A stretch of DNA of 64,000 nucleotides from a bacterium (GCA_030530385.1 JAUMVB010000002.1:1-64000), one strand, 5' to 3'; numbered from the stretch's first letter, positions 40,729 through 49,797 are shown. Translations and numbers: made by a program. The notes: generated by a model from the sequence alone, not told the origin.

Positions 40729-43320
40729 TTAAAGTGCTTCCCAGCTCTTGCCAATTTTAACATCGACTTTGAGCGGAATATCAAGTTCGGGGCAAACTTG
40801 CTCCATAATTTCACGCAAAATTTTACTGACTTGCTCAGCATTTTCGATTGGGGCTTCAATTAAGATTGAATCATGAATTTGTAGAATTTGTTCGCCAAGA
40901 CCGGCTCGAGTTATTTTTTTATCAACCTCAATCATGGCTCGCTTCATTAAATCGGCCTCTGTTCCCTGAATTGGCATATTAGCAGCAGCTCGTTTGGCAG
41001 CTTCTCGGATCATGAAATTACTTGATTTTACATCTGGAGTCGGACGCCGTCGACCAAGTAAAGTTTCGACGAAACCTTGCTCTTCAGCCTGTTTGATAGT
41101 CTTATTTATGAAATTTTGAATGGGTTTTCGAACTTCAAAATAATTATCAATAAAACTTTTGGCCTCAGCAAAATTAATTTTAAGTTCGCTAGCTAGCCGG
41201 TGAGCGCTCATTCCATATAACACGCCAAAATTAATCACTTTAGCTGCGCGACGTTGTTCGGTGGAGATTTCATTCTCTGGTAAATTAAACATCATTGCTG
41301 CAGTTTTAAGGTGAATATCAGCACCAGAACGAAAATCTTCAATTAATTTTTGATCGCCAGCCATAACAGCAGCGAGGCGCAGTTCAAACTGTGAGTAGTC
41401 AGCCGCAATTAAGATATTTCCCTCTTTTGGGACGAATCCAGCTCGGAGTTTGCGACCTAGCTCACTGCGGATTGGGATATTTTGTAAATTTGGATTCGTA
41501 GAACTTAACCGACCGGTACTCGTGACATCTTGATGAAAAGTTGAATGGATGCGATTTTGCTCGTCTGCTAGTTTTGGTAGTGTATCGATATAAGTGTTTT
41601 TTAATTTTGAAAACTCGCGGAATTGCTCAATTTTTTCAATAATTGAATGGAGACCTCTTAGTTTATCGAGTTCTTTTTGGCCTGTTGAGAAACCAGTGCG
41701 AGATTTTTTAATTCCTTTGGTTGGCAAAGCTAGATTCTCGAACAAGACTTTAGAAAGCTGTAGCGGACTAGCTACGTTAAATGTTGTGCCGGCTAGTTCA
41801 AAAATTTCAGTTTCAATTTTGGCAATTTTTTCACCAAAAATCTGGCTTTCCTCCGCAAAGAAATCTGGATTGATTTCAACACCAGTCCGCTCCATTTTAA
41901 ATATAACTGACGCCATAGGGAAATCTAGATTTTTGGCAATCTTGCGAATTTTAGGTAGATTTTCTAACTGTTTTTGATGGCGATTATAAATGTAAATCAT
42001 CGCTCTCAAACATTCAATTGGGTCTTTTTCATTGATTTCTTGTTCTAAGATTCCGCTCAGGCTTTTATCTCGTATTAGCGGATTTAGCAAAAACTCCATC
42101 TGGCGAAGATCATAAAATTTATCCGTTTGGCTATAAAAAATTCCATTTTCTGACATATCGTGAAGGTGCTGTTTAATATCAAATAGAATTATTTCATCAT
42201 GCAAAAAGTTTTGTTCTAGATCCGTAACGCTATACTCTGAAATTTCGTAAAATCCATACTGTTCATTATTTGCGTAATAAATTTTATTTTCATAATTTAT
42301 GATAAATAGTCTATCTGATTGAGCTAAAAAATTAGCCATATTATCGTGGGTGTGAAGATTTAGTTCTGGTAATAGATTGTTAGATTTTTGTGACTCTAAA
42401 TTCTCGAAAAGATTGGTTTGATCTGGATTTTCTGGAGTGTTTGTGCCTTGTTTCATCTCGGCGGGAATTTTTCGTACTAGCGAATTAAACTCAAATTCTC
42501 GCAATTTTACAAGTACTTTTTGGTAGTCAAAATTATGAATATCGGCGTCTTTAAGATTTAGCTCAACTGGCGCATTGAGCCAAATCTCAGCAATTTTTTT
42601 GCTCATAAAAGCTGATTCTTTACCGGCTTCAAGTTTAGATCGCCAAGATGGTTTTATCTTATCGAGATTTTTGTAGATATTTTCAAGTGTAAAAAACTCT
42701 TGAAGCAGCGTAGTGGCGGTTTTAGGGCCAATACCAGGAACTCCAGGGATATTATCGCTTGAATCACCTTGAAGAGCTTTTAGGTCTAGGAACTGTGCTT
42801 GCTTTAGACCATATTTTTCTTCAAAATATTTTAGATCAAACTCTTCAATCTCCGAAAATCCGCGTTTCATAGCGAAAACTTTCGTGTCTGAATCGATCAA
42901 CTGAAGCATATCAAGATCGCTAGTAATTAAATCCGCCTCAATACCAAGCTTATTGGCTTGAACTGCAAGTGTGCCAAGAATATCATCCGCCTCGTAACCA
43001 TCGCATTCGAAAAGTGGCCAGCCAAGCGCTTCGAGAAAATCTTTCAACAGCGGAATTTGCTCGTAGAAATCATCTGGTGCTTTTTTTCGCCCAGCTTTAT
43101 ATTCTGGATAGATTTCGCTCCGTCGTGCGGTTGAAGTTCCTTTTTTATCCCATGCCACTACTACATAATCAGGCTTTAATTTACGGATTACTTCAAAAGC
43201 TAAGCTCGCAAAACCATAAACCCCACCAGTCGGCGTTCCATCAGTAGTTGTGAGATTACTCATTGCATAATAACCTCTATAAAAAACACTTTTTCCGTCA
43301 ATAATTACTAGCTTTTTCAT
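40729..43320 (-). CDS. polA: DNA polymerase I with inactive proofreading domain
   Basis: PolA fills gaps and removes primers. The 863 residues have a complete 5'-nuclease domain (LVIIDGKSVFYRGYYAM, ECDGYEADDILGTLA, QGDSSDNIPGVPGIGPKTA). The polymerase domain has motif A DYSQFELRLAAVMAGD, motif B RRAAKVINFGVLYG and motif C QIHDSILIEAP. The middle 3'-5' exonuclease domain is present in outline (about 330-460), but the DxE metal motif is missing; INYENKIYY stands at that place. The -10 box is seven bases from the ATG, so the mRNA is probably leaderless. Confidence 0.97.
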   Translation of the reverse strand: MKKLVIIDGKSVFYRGYYAMSNLTTTDGTPTGGVYGFASLAFEVIRKLKPDYVVVAWDKKGTSTARRSEIYPEYKAGRKKAPDDFYEQIPLLKDFLEALGWPLFECDGYEADDILGTLAVQANKLGIEADLITSDLDMLQLIDSDTKVFAMKRGFSEIEEFDLKYFEEKYGLKQAQFLDLKALQGDSSDNIPGVPGIGPKTATTLLQEFFTLENIYKNLDKIKPSWRSKLEAGKESAFMSKKIAEIWLNAPVELNLKDADIHNFDYQKVLVKLREFEFNSLVRKIPAEMKQGTNTPENPDQTNLFENLESQKSNNLLPELNLHTHDNMANFLAQSDRLFIINYENKIYYANNEQYGFYEISEYSVTDLEQNFLHDEIILFDIKQHLHDMSENGIFYSQTDKFYDLRQMEFLLNPLIRDKSLSGILEQEINEKDPIECLRAMIYIYNRHQKQLENLPKIRKIAKNLDFPMASVIFKMERTGVEINPDFFAEESQIFGEKIAKIETEIFELAGTTFNVASPLQLSKVLFENLALPTKGIKKSRTGFSTGQKELDKLRGLHSIIEKIEQFREFSKLKNTYIDTLPKLADEQNRIHSTFHQDVTSTGRLSSTNPNLQNIPIRSELGRKLRAGFVPKEGNILIAADYSQFELRLAAVMAGDQKLIEDFRSGADIHLKTAAMMFNLPENEISTEQRRAAKVINFGVLYGMSAHRLASELKINFAEAKSFIDNYFEVRKPIQNFINKTIKQAEEQGFVETLLGRRRPTPDVKSSNFMIREAAKRAAANMPIQGTEADLMKRAMIEVDKKITRAGLGEQILQIHDSILIEAPIENAEQVSKILREIMEQVCPELDIPLKVDVKIGKSWEAL

Positions 43321-43411
43321 TATTATAATTATATCATATTTAGGCGTTTATATTGTTTTACGCTGTGAGCAAAAATGCAGGAATACCTTATGATATGTTA
43401 TAATTAAACTT

Positions 43412-44014
43412 ATGAATAGACAAATCTTACGCCTAAAAAATAAAAAGCAAAAACCAAATTCGGTTAAAATATTGGCATTTGTCGGCATGAGCGGCTCGGG
43501 TAAAAGCACGGCAGTAGAGTTTGTTAAGCAAAAAGGCTTTCCGCATGTTTATTTTGGGGGCGTGATTCTTCAGGCTTTACGTGACGCTAATCTTGAAATT
43601 AACGAAAAAAATGAAAAAATGATGCGCGAGAAGCTGCGGCAAGATTTTGGTAAGGATGTGGTGGTTAATAGAATGATTGAACAGATGGAGAATTTAATCA
43701 ATGCCGGACAGAGGCGAATTTTAGCGGACGGCATTTATAGTTGGACAGAATATAAAATTCTCAAAAAACGCTTCCCTAAAGAGTTGAAAGTTATCGCACT
43801 AGTGCCGCCAAAAAGCGAGCGCTATAAGCGAATTAGTGGTCGAAGTGAGCGACCTTTGACACAAGAAGAAACTGTGACGCGCGACTGGGCTGAAGTTGAA
43901 AACCTTGAAAAAGGTGGTCCGATCGCCATGGCGGACTATTTTATTGTGAATCGTGGGTCAGTATTTGAAACGCGCCGTAAAATTGCGAAAATTCTGCGCG
44001 AGATTGAGTTTTAG
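43412..44014 (+). CDS. P-loop kinase related to dephospho-CoA kinase
   Basis: The 200-residue protein has Walker A FVGMSGSGKSTAVEF near residue 27 and a lid region (RYKRISGRSERPLTQEE). It has the DxxE/W segment RDWAEVENLEKGGPIAMADY and ends with VNRGSVFETRRKIAKIL. CoaE-like kinases phosphorylate dephospho-CoA, and polA-coaE linkage is common in bacteria. The N-terminal RQILRLKNKKQKPNSVK extension is basic. Sequence divergence leaves nucleoside kinase or nucleotide monophosphate kinase as alternatives. A TATAAT lies seven bases before the ATG. Confidence 0.7.
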   Translation: MNRQILRLKNKKQKPNSVKILAFVGMSGSGKSTAVEFVKQKGFPHVYFGGVILQALRDANLEINEKNEKMMREKLRQDFGKDVVVNRMIEQMENLINAGQRRILADGIYSWTEYKILKKRFPKELKVIALVPPKSERYKRISGRSERPLTQEETVTRDWAEVENLEKGGPIAMADYFIVNRGSVFETRRKIAKILREIEF

Positions 44015-44024
44015 ATATTTTAAA

Positions 44025-44049
44025 AACCCGACAGATTTATTGTCGGGTT
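44025..44049 (-). terminator. Terminator of the winged-helix gene (two-way)
   Basis: AACCCGACA and TGTCGGGTT form a 9-bp stem with a seven-base loop. On the minus strand it is followed by TTTTT. Confidence 0.78.
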
Positions 44050-44054
44050 AATGA

Positions 44055-44420
44055 TTAGCTATTTGAACAGAGGATTTCCCACTCTTTCTGGGCAATTTGC
44101 TCACCTTTTGGAGTGAGTCCTACCTCAAAAAGCTTGCCAGCGAGAGCTGTATGACGTCTTTTAAGGTAGATCCAACCTGCCTGCTTCGCACGATTTAATG
44201 CTCGTAGGAAAGCTTTCCTGCTTACTAGGAGTGTTGGATGGTCTTTATTGATGCAAACTTCGAATAACTTTAACTCATCCTGCAATGATTTGAAGTTTGT
44301 ATCACTTACAAATGGGTTATTATTGAATCGATAAAACAGACGCATCAAGAGTTGATACTTTGTCTCGCTAATTATAGCATTGGTTTCTTCATTCGAATAA
44401 CTGTAAATTTCTTTGCTCAT
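44055..44420 (-). CDS. Probable winged-helix DNA-binding regulator
   Basis: From ATG at 44420 the protein has 121 residues. The start is fixed by AAGGAGG eight bases upstream. A helical N-terminal part is followed by a winged-helix-like segment (SRKAFLRALNRAKQAGWIYL, then a beta wing KRRHTALAGKLFEVGLTPKG), as in MarR/PadR-type repressors. The family cannot be named. Its promoter and an 8-bp inverted repeat just behind the start point suggest that it represses itself. It lies downstream of argS. Confidence 0.55.
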   Translation of the reverse strand: MSKEIYSYSNEETNAIISETKYQLLMRLFYRFNNNPFVSDTNFKSLQDELKLFEVCINKDHPTLLVSRKAFLRALNRAKQAGWIYLKRRHTALAGKLFEVGLTPKGEQIAQKEWEILCSNS

Positions 44421-44446
44421 GTTGGTTTCCTCCTTAAAATAAAGTA

Positions 44447-44472
44447 CATTTTCCTGAGCAAAACGGAAAATG
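44447..44472. promoter_or_regulatory. Inverted repeat at the start of the winged-helix transcript
   Basis: CATTTTCC (44447-44454) and GGAAAATG (44465-44472) are exact inverted copies with a ten-base spacer. They lie directly after the expected transcription start of the regulator gene, a usual operator position. An RNA hairpin is the alternative. Confidence 0.55.
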
Positions 44473-44482
44473 CCGTATCTAT

Positions 44483-44510
44483 ATAATATAGCATTTTTGA
44501 TATTTGTCAA
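44483..44510 (-). promoter_or_regulatory. Promoter of the winged-helix gene
   Basis: TTGACA (44510-44505) is a consensus -35 box, followed after 16 bp by TATTAT (44488-44483). The leader is about 55 bases with a strong ribosome-binding site, unlike the leaderless housekeeping genes nearby. Confidence 0.6.
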
Positions 44511-44517
44511 GAATTAA

Positions 44518-46194
44518 TTACATTCTCTCTGGAGTGTCTATTCCTAGAAGACTCAAACCTTCAGCAAGAGTGTCGCGATATCGCGCTACTAATGCAAGGC
44601 GTAGTTCTTCGCGATCATCGCCAATAACACGATTTTGTTCATAAAAGCGATTGAACTCTTGTGCTAGCTCATAGAGATAGCGACAAATACCATGCACCAT
44701 ATACTCGCTTGCTGCTTTGGCGACCACACCAGGGAATTCACTTAGCTTTTGAAGTAGCTTGCGTTCAGACTCTGTAGTGTTTAGTTCAGTTGAAGGAGTT
44801 TTACTACTTTTCGACAAAATACTACAGGCTCGCGCATGAGCGTATTGAATATATGTGCCGGAGTTTCCATGAAGGTTAACAGTTTCTTCGATATCGAAAG
44901 CAATATCTCCACCTAGGCGGTATTTTACAAAAGCATACTTAATTGCGCCTAAAGCAATTTGGTTTGTTAGTTTTTGATCGTCTTTGGCTAGTTCACTAGC
45001 TCGAACTTTAATTTCATCTAAAACATCAACTGCACGTGAAACATTGCCTAATCTAGAACTCATTTTTTTACCATCAGAAAAACGAACCGTACCGTTGGTT
45101 AGGTGAGTCATCTTTGCGCCGATTCCAGGTTTAAAGGTGTCTGCGGCAGCGTAAACTACACGCATGTATTCTTTTTGGTCGTTACCAGTCATTAGGATTC
45201 GATGATCGAAGTTATAATCAGCGATTTCTTTCCATATAACGCCGATATCCTTAGTTTCGTAAGTTGGCAAACCGTTCGATGTTACAAATACGCGGGTGTG
45301 CAGATTTTTACTTTCATCACCCTTGAAGACAATTGCGCCTTCACTTCTCTCTAATTTTCCTGCTTTAAGTTGTTCGGCGATGACACTCATTCCGGTTGGC
45401 GCGGTAGAGCTTTCTGGATAGTAATGCATGCGGTCGACTTCAATTAAGTCATAGAACGCGTCGAAATAGTCAAAACTCCACTGGCGAGTTTCCCAGTATA
45501 TTTTTGCCATTGGCGAAGTGGTATCATTTTGTTCATGAAAACCATAAATAGCTTTGTTCAGATCGATAATTTCTTGCTTGGCGATTTCGTCTTCTTCGTA
45601 AGCTTTAGCGCCAATGACATAAGTTTTACCTATCCATTTAGCTCGCTCAAAAGCGTTATTTTCAACCTCTTGAAGCCGGTCTGGGTTTTCGCCGCCAAGT
45701 TCTTGGCGCATCCCCCAAAGACATTTAGCGACATGCAAGCCAACATCACCACCAAAACTAGTGCGATTAACTTTTGCGCCAGCTGCCTCTAGGACTCGCG
45801 CTAGAACATCACCATAAATTGTCTGGTAAAGATGTCCTGTGTGTAAATCCTTAAAAGCATTTGGGCACGAATATTCAAGCACATAGACTTGATCTTTGAA
45901 TACTTGATCTGGTTGTGAATTAGCTAGCTCCCAGAGTGATTTATCGCTAATCTTAAGATTAATAAAACCGGGGCCTGCAATTTCGACATTTTCAAATAAA
46001 GGGTTTTTTTCTAATTCATTACATAATATTTCGGCTATTTCACGCGGATTTTTGCCAAGCTTGCCAGCAAGTTGCATTGCTGTATTAGTTGCGAAATCAC
46101 CAAATTCTGGCCGAGGCCGAGTCAAATTTACCTCAATCTCTTGGTTGAATTGCTGTAAAATGATTTGTTGGATAATTTCTGCTACTTTATTCAT
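44518..46194 (-). CDS. argS: Arginyl-tRNA synthetase
   Basis: A class I synthetase that charges tRNA(Arg). From ATG at 46194 it has 558 residues. It has an N-terminal tRNA-recognition domain, the HIGH-type motif LHTGHLYQTIYGDVLARVL with HTGH, and the segment SDGKKMSSRLGN carrying the KMSK-type motif. A DALR-type anticodon domain is at the end (YELAQEFNRFYEQNRVI). The longer start at 46230 is rejected because the -10 box TAAAAT lies seven bases before ATG 46194. Confidence 0.97.
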   Translation of the reverse strand: MNKVAEIIQQIILQQFNQEIEVNLTRPRPEFGDFATNTAMQLAGKLGKNPREIAEILCNELEKNPLFENVEIAGPGFINLKISDKSLWELANSQPDQVFKDQVYVLEYSCPNAFKDLHTGHLYQTIYGDVLARVLEAAGAKVNRTSFGGDVGLHVAKCLWGMRQELGGENPDRLQEVENNAFERAKWIGKTYVIGAKAYEEDEIAKQEIIDLNKAIYGFHEQNDTTSPMAKIYWETRQWSFDYFDAFYDLIEVDRMHYYPESSTAPTGMSVIAEQLKAGKLERSEGAIVFKGDESKNLHTRVFVTSNGLPTYETKDIGVIWKEIADYNFDHRILMTGNDQKEYMRVVYAAADTFKPGIGAKMTHLTNGTVRFSDGKKMSSRLGNVSRAVDVLDEIKVRASELAKDDQKLTNQIALGAIKYAFVKYRLGGDIAFDIEETVNLHGNSGTYIQYAHARACSILSKSSKTPSTELNTTESERKLLQKLSEFPGVVAKAASEYMVHGICRYLYELAQEFNRFYEQNRVIGDDREELRLALVARYRDTLAEGLSLLGIDTPERM

Positions 46195-46201
46195 AAGAGA
46201 T

Positions 46202-46230
46202 ATTTTAGCATATTTTGTTATTTTTAGCAA
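46202..46230 (-). promoter_or_regulatory. argS promoter
   Basis: TTGCTA (46230-46225), 17 bp and TAAAAT (46207-46202) on the minus strand, with TATGC before the -10 box. The ATG is seven bases away. Confidence 0.7.
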
Positions 46231-46263
46231 AAATAAAATCGCCCAAGTTAGGGCAATCTTATT
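46231..46263 (-). terminator. Adhesin terminator
   Basis: ATTGCCC and GGGCGAT form a stem with one wobble pair around TAACTT, followed on the minus strand by TTTTATTTTT, directly after the adhesin stop codon. Confidence 0.7.
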
Positions 46264-46266
46264 TTA

Positions 46267-48612
46267 TTAATTTCGGCTAATAATTTTTCGGAAAGTTGCA
46301 AAGATTAAAGATGGAAGAGTGATACTGAATGCAATTATTGATAAAATATCAACTCTGCTTTCTTTTTGCTGAATACCTGTTTTAGGTGAACTCAAGTCCT
46401 TTTTGGTATTCTGAGCTAATTTTTCTTTGGCGATCTCGTTAGCTTTTTGAGCTTTATCATCTTCAATTTTCTTTTGCTTATTAGCTATAGACTCTTTGAT
46501 AGACTTAATCTTTTGAGTAAGTTTTTCCTTTTCGGCTGGATCCTTAACTTCCTCGACTGCCTTTTCGATATCTTTAAGATTTATCTCAGGTAGCTTATTG
46601 ATATCTGCTTTATTAGCCTCTAGCTTTTTCTCGGCGTCAGCGACTGCTTGCTTAGCATGATCCTGGCGAGAAAGCTCTTTGTTTTTTAATTCTTTGAGCT
46701 TATTTGCTAACTTGTTTGCTGCTTCTGTAATATCTTCGTATGTAGGATTCTCTTGTTCATTTATCTCTTCGGCATTTTTTATTTCTGCCTGGATATCTGC
46801 ATCATTTTTAATCCAATCTGGTGAGTTTTTGAAATTGGTTATTTCTTGTGTGAGGGTTGTTTTGTCGAACCTCAAATCATTCATGGCATCTTCGAGTGTT
46901 CCATGTAAGAGGTTGATATCTTGTGATGATAGCCATTTTGTAGGATCGTTTTGGTCGGATTCACCATCTTCTGTAAAATATTCTTTAGCTTTATTTAAAG
47001 CTTTTGTGAAATTATCCGCAGTTTCTTTACTATAGTGTTCCAAGTTCTTTATTGACTTAGCAGTTTCTACTAATTGTTGAAGATCTGAATATAATCCTAG
47101 ATATGTATTAAAAGCTTTCTGGAATTCTTGATCCATAGCCTTTTTGGCTTCATCATCTTTGAGCTCTCTGATAGCTTTTCTTGCATTTAGAACATCTTCA
47201 TATTTTTTGATGTTATAGCCTAACTCCAACTTATCTATTGCATCTTGTGCTTTTCTGATTCGTTTAGTTTCTTCGGCGATAATTTTTTCTATTGCTATTT
47301 CTATGTCGCTAACAGCTTTATTTATTTCATCTTTACTTGCGTTTTTGTTGCTTATTATAGATTCAGCTGTAGATTTTATTGATTGAGGAAAATCTTCGAC
47401 GATATATTTTTTCTGAGAGGATAGCTTGTTTAGCGCGTCTTTAAGCTTTGTTTTATCGTTTTCCGTGATTTTAACTTTTACGAAAACTTTTGCGGAATTA
47501 CCGTACTCGTCATTTGCGGTATAAGTAATCGTATAGTCTCCGAATTTAGGATCTTTAATATCTAAATCGCCGTAATTTATAGATACAGTACCTTTTGATG
47601 CTTTGACTTGATCTGCTAAATTTCGAGAAGAAAGCTCTTCTCTAGCTGGAAAATCTAATGTTTTTACCGTTTGGCCGTCAGTATAATTTTTATTCTCACT
47701 AGTAAAAGTGGGTAGGGTTTTATCAATATCAACATTTAACGCTAAGCGAGTTTTGTGGGTAGCTTCGTTGTCAAATTTTGTACCATTTGGTAGTGCTAAC
47801 TTTGTATTAAGTGCTTCAATATCGATATTACCTTGATAGTCCTGAGTGATAACCTTAATATACCCGCCATCTTTTTGGGGGTTTCCTGCTGCATCTGAAT
47901 TTATGATACTAGCGGATTTTCCTTCATTAATTTGTTTTTCTATTATCTCAATCGGAGTTCCATCCCAGTTAACCATAGGATTTTTAACTATTGCTTGACC
48001 TTTTGAGAGATTTATAGTTTGTTCTTCTGATTGGAGATCATAAACGTTATTTAGTTTCGGTAGTTTTGATACTACGCTAAAATCAGTAGCGTTTATTTGG
48101 TGAATCCATAACAATTCTAGATTTTTTAATTTTTCTAGAGGAGACAAATCTTTAATTCCTGTTGCTGACAAATAGGCTGTTTTTATGTTTACTAAGTCTC
48201 GCATAGGCGATATATCTTCTACCGTCTCAATGCCGTGGATATGTATAAACTCTAAGTTTGTAAAATATTGAATCCCTTCAAGATTACTAAAATTGCGATA
48301 TTTGTCTTCTGGCCAGAATATTGTTAGTTTTTTAGCATCGCCAAAAGTTATATCGTCCGTAATCTGGCGTGTTAGGCCAGCTTTTTTGATAAGTTCAGAA
48401 TTAAGCGCTTTTTTAAATTTTTCATCAGAAAATTTAATTATATAATTATCTTGTGCATTTGTAGGATCTATAGGATTTGTTGCAGTAGTAAAAGCATCCG
48501 CTTTTTGATATGTGCTATTTGCGAATAAATTTGTGGCGTAAACTCCACCACCGAGCGCCAAAGTCGCCACAGCTATAACTGGCAATAATCTATTAGTTTG
48601 TTTTATCTTCAT
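46267..48612 (-). CDS. Large cell-surface adhesin with LRR, Ig-like and FIVAR-like regions and a sortase-type tail
   Basis: The 781-residue protein starts with a signal peptide (LLPVIAVATLALGGGVYA). Residues about 90-200 are leucine-rich repeats (LVNIKTAYLSATGIKDLSPL; LKNLELLWIHQ). About 310-380 is a bacterial Ig-like domain (FGDYTITYTANDEYGNSAKV). From 385 to 730 come FIVAR-like three-helix and charged coiled-coil regions. The C-terminus has SPKTG, a hydrophobic segment (ILSIIAFSITLPSLIFATF) and a basic tail, like LPXTG wall anchors but with S at the first position. It is probably a host- or partner-binding adhesin. AAGGAAAA precedes the ATG. Confidence 0.78.
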   Translation of the reverse strand: MKIKQTNRLLPVIAVATLALGGGVYATNLFANSTYQKADAFTTATNPIDPTNAQDNYIIKFSDEKFKKALNSELIKKAGLTRQITDDITFGDAKKLTIFWPEDKYRNFSNLEGIQYFTNLEFIHIHGIETVEDISPMRDLVNIKTAYLSATGIKDLSPLEKLKNLELLWIHQINATDFSVVSKLPKLNNVYDLQSEEQTINLSKGQAIVKNPMVNWDGTPIEIIEKQINEGKSASIINSDAAGNPQKDGGYIKVITQDYQGNIDIEALNTKLALPNGTKFDNEATHKTRLALNVDIDKTLPTFTSENKNYTDGQTVKTLDFPAREELSSRNLADQVKASKGTVSINYGDLDIKDPKFGDYTITYTANDEYGNSAKVFVKVKITENDKTKLKDALNKLSSQKKYIVEDFPQSIKSTAESIISNKNASKDEINKAVSDIEIAIEKIIAEETKRIRKAQDAIDKLELGYNIKKYEDVLNARKAIRELKDDEAKKAMDQEFQKAFNTYLGLYSDLQQLVETAKSIKNLEHYSKETADNFTKALNKAKEYFTEDGESDQNDPTKWLSSQDINLLHGTLEDAMNDLRFDKTTLTQEITNFKNSPDWIKNDADIQAEIKNAEEINEQENPTYEDITEAANKLANKLKELKNKELSRQDHAKQAVADAEKKLEANKADINKLPEINLKDIEKAVEEVKDPAEKEKLTQKIKSIKESIANKQKKIEDDKAQKANEIAKEKLAQNTKKDLSSPKTGIQQKESRVDILSIIAFSITLPSLIFATFRKIISRN

Positions 48613-48717
48613 TATTTTCCTTATATATTACGCTTATGATAATATAATTTTACCATAACTTGTATGAAAAGTAAATATAATGATATGATGTGTTTATTTT
48701 GGTAGATTATAGAATAA

Positions 48718-48746
48718 AATAATCACCCCTTGTCGGAGTGATTATT
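48718..48746 (-). terminator. rpsO terminator
   Basis: AATAATCAC and GTGATTATT form a 9-bp stem extended by two G-C pairs, 15 bases after the rpsO stop on the minus strand. Confidence 0.75.
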
Positions 48747-48760
48747 CGGTTTCGAGCTAA

Positions 48761-49027
48761 TTATTTTCGAAGTCCTAATTTAGAAACAACAGCTTTATAG
48801 GCTTCAAAATCTTTTCGTTCAAGATATTTTAGAAGTTTTTTACGGCGACCAACCATTTGTATCAAACCGCGTCGAGCCATGAAGTCGTGCTTATTTGATT
48901 TAAGGTGTTCCGTCACTTCTTTGATACGAGCCGTCAAGATTGACACTTGCGCCTGTGGCGAACCAACGTCATTCTTTGAAACCTGAGTCAAAGCGATTGC
49001 CTTCTCTTTATTCTCTTTAGTAATCAT
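48761..49027 (-). CDS. rpsO: 30S ribosomal protein S15
   Basis: From ATG at 49027 the protein has 88 residues, the standard S15 length. It shows GSPQAQVSILTARIKEVTEHL (in part), the DFMARRGLIQMVGRRKKLL core and the final YLERKDFEAYKAVVSKLGLR. S15 binds 16S rRNA in the platform. The 12-codon extension to 49063 is rejected: it overlaps the promoter, and the -10 box lies seven bases before the chosen ATG. Confidence 0.97.
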   Translation of the reverse strand: MITKENKEKAIALTQVSKNDVGSPQAQVSILTARIKEVTEHLKSNKHDFMARRGLIQMVGRRKKLLKYLERKDFEAYKAVVSKLGLRK

Positions 49028-49034
49028 CTTTAAA

Positions 49035-49063
49035 ATTTTATCATTTTTTAAGATTTTAGTCAA
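49035..49063 (-). promoter_or_regulatory. rpsO promoter
   Basis: TTGACT (49063-49058), 17 bp and TAAAAT (49040-49035) end seven bases before the ATG, giving a leaderless transcript. Confidence 0.72.
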
Positions 49064-49110
49064 GAGTATATTATATTTTAATTACAATTATTTGTAATGT
49101 AAATATTAAA

Positions 49111-49138
49111 AAGCCCCGCACTAAGTCGGAGCTTGTAT
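49111..49138 (-). terminator. Terminator of the unknown gene at 49,148
   Basis: AAGCTCCG and CGGGGCTT form a stem with one mismatch, followed by TTTTT on the minus strand. Confidence 0.65.
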
Positions 49139-49147
49139 TTTGTATTT

Positions 49148-49651
49148 TTATTCATCTTTTTGCAACTTCTTTTTGAGCTCTTTGGCGAATTTTTCCAGAA
49201 CCCAGTTTTCAATTCCACCATCATTAATCCAACATTCTAGTTTTTCTAGATCGCTCCACTCGGATAACACGCGCACTATAGGATAAGGATAGTGTTCTTC
49301 CCAATCTCCATTCGTGTAATAATGAAATACTTGGTGCGGGAGTAAACAAAGATATTCCTCCCATTGATCTTCATCTAAGTAAATGTCACCTCCTCCTGCT
49401 TGCTGTTTTAAACATATTTCGACTTCAAATTGACCATTTCCAGGGCGTAAGTAGACGAAAACAAACTGACCGAATATTATTTGATTGGAGAATTCGATGC
49501 AATTAGGATTGATAGTACTTAGAATAATATTAAGTTTATCCTTTGCGGATTGAAGAAGAGATTTCTCCTTATTTCTAATTTTTTTGAATTCAATAGCTTT
49601 CAGCCATTCTTTTTTATCTTGGACTTTAATTATACTTTCGAATTGTTTCAT
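49148..49651 (-). CDS. Cytoplasmic protein of unknown function
   Basis: No family was recognised. The 167 residues are rich in Glu, Lys and aromatic residues, with a helical N-terminus and a beta-rich centre (FGQFVFVYLRPGNGQFEVEI). A Trp/Tyr/His-rich stretch (FHYYTNGDWEEHYPYPIVRV) precedes a helical end. There is no signal peptide or membrane helix. The gene has a long leader with an orphan AAGGAGG about 79 bases upstream of the ATG, so the start or an upstream small frame is uncertain. Confidence 0.5.
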   Translation of the reverse strand: MKQFESIIKVQDKKEWLKAIEFKKIRNKEKSLLQSAKDKLNIILSTINPNCIEFSNQIIFGQFVFVYLRPGNGQFEVEICLKQQAGGGDIYLDEDQWEEYLCLLPHQVFHYYTNGDWEEHYPYPIVRVLSEWSDLEKLECWINDGGIENWVLEKFAKELKKKLQKDE

Positions 49652-49729
49652 TTTAATGTTCTCTTTCTAATAACTCTCACGTTTTAATATTACCGTCGCT
49701 AGAAAGTTTTTGCGCCAGTAATTATTTTT

Positions 49730-49797
49730 CCTCCTTATAAGTATTTAAAACATGCGAATTATGTACATATTCTACCATAAATATAATAAAAAGTCAA
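49730..49797 (-). promoter_or_regulatory. Promoter and orphan ribosome-binding site upstream of the unknown gene
   Basis: TTGACT (49797-49792), 17 bp and TAGAAT (49774-49769) form a good promoter. AAGGAGG (49736-49730) follows about 30 bases after the start point but has no ATG, GTG or TTG at normal spacing. The annotated ATG is 79 bases further on. Confidence 0.55.
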
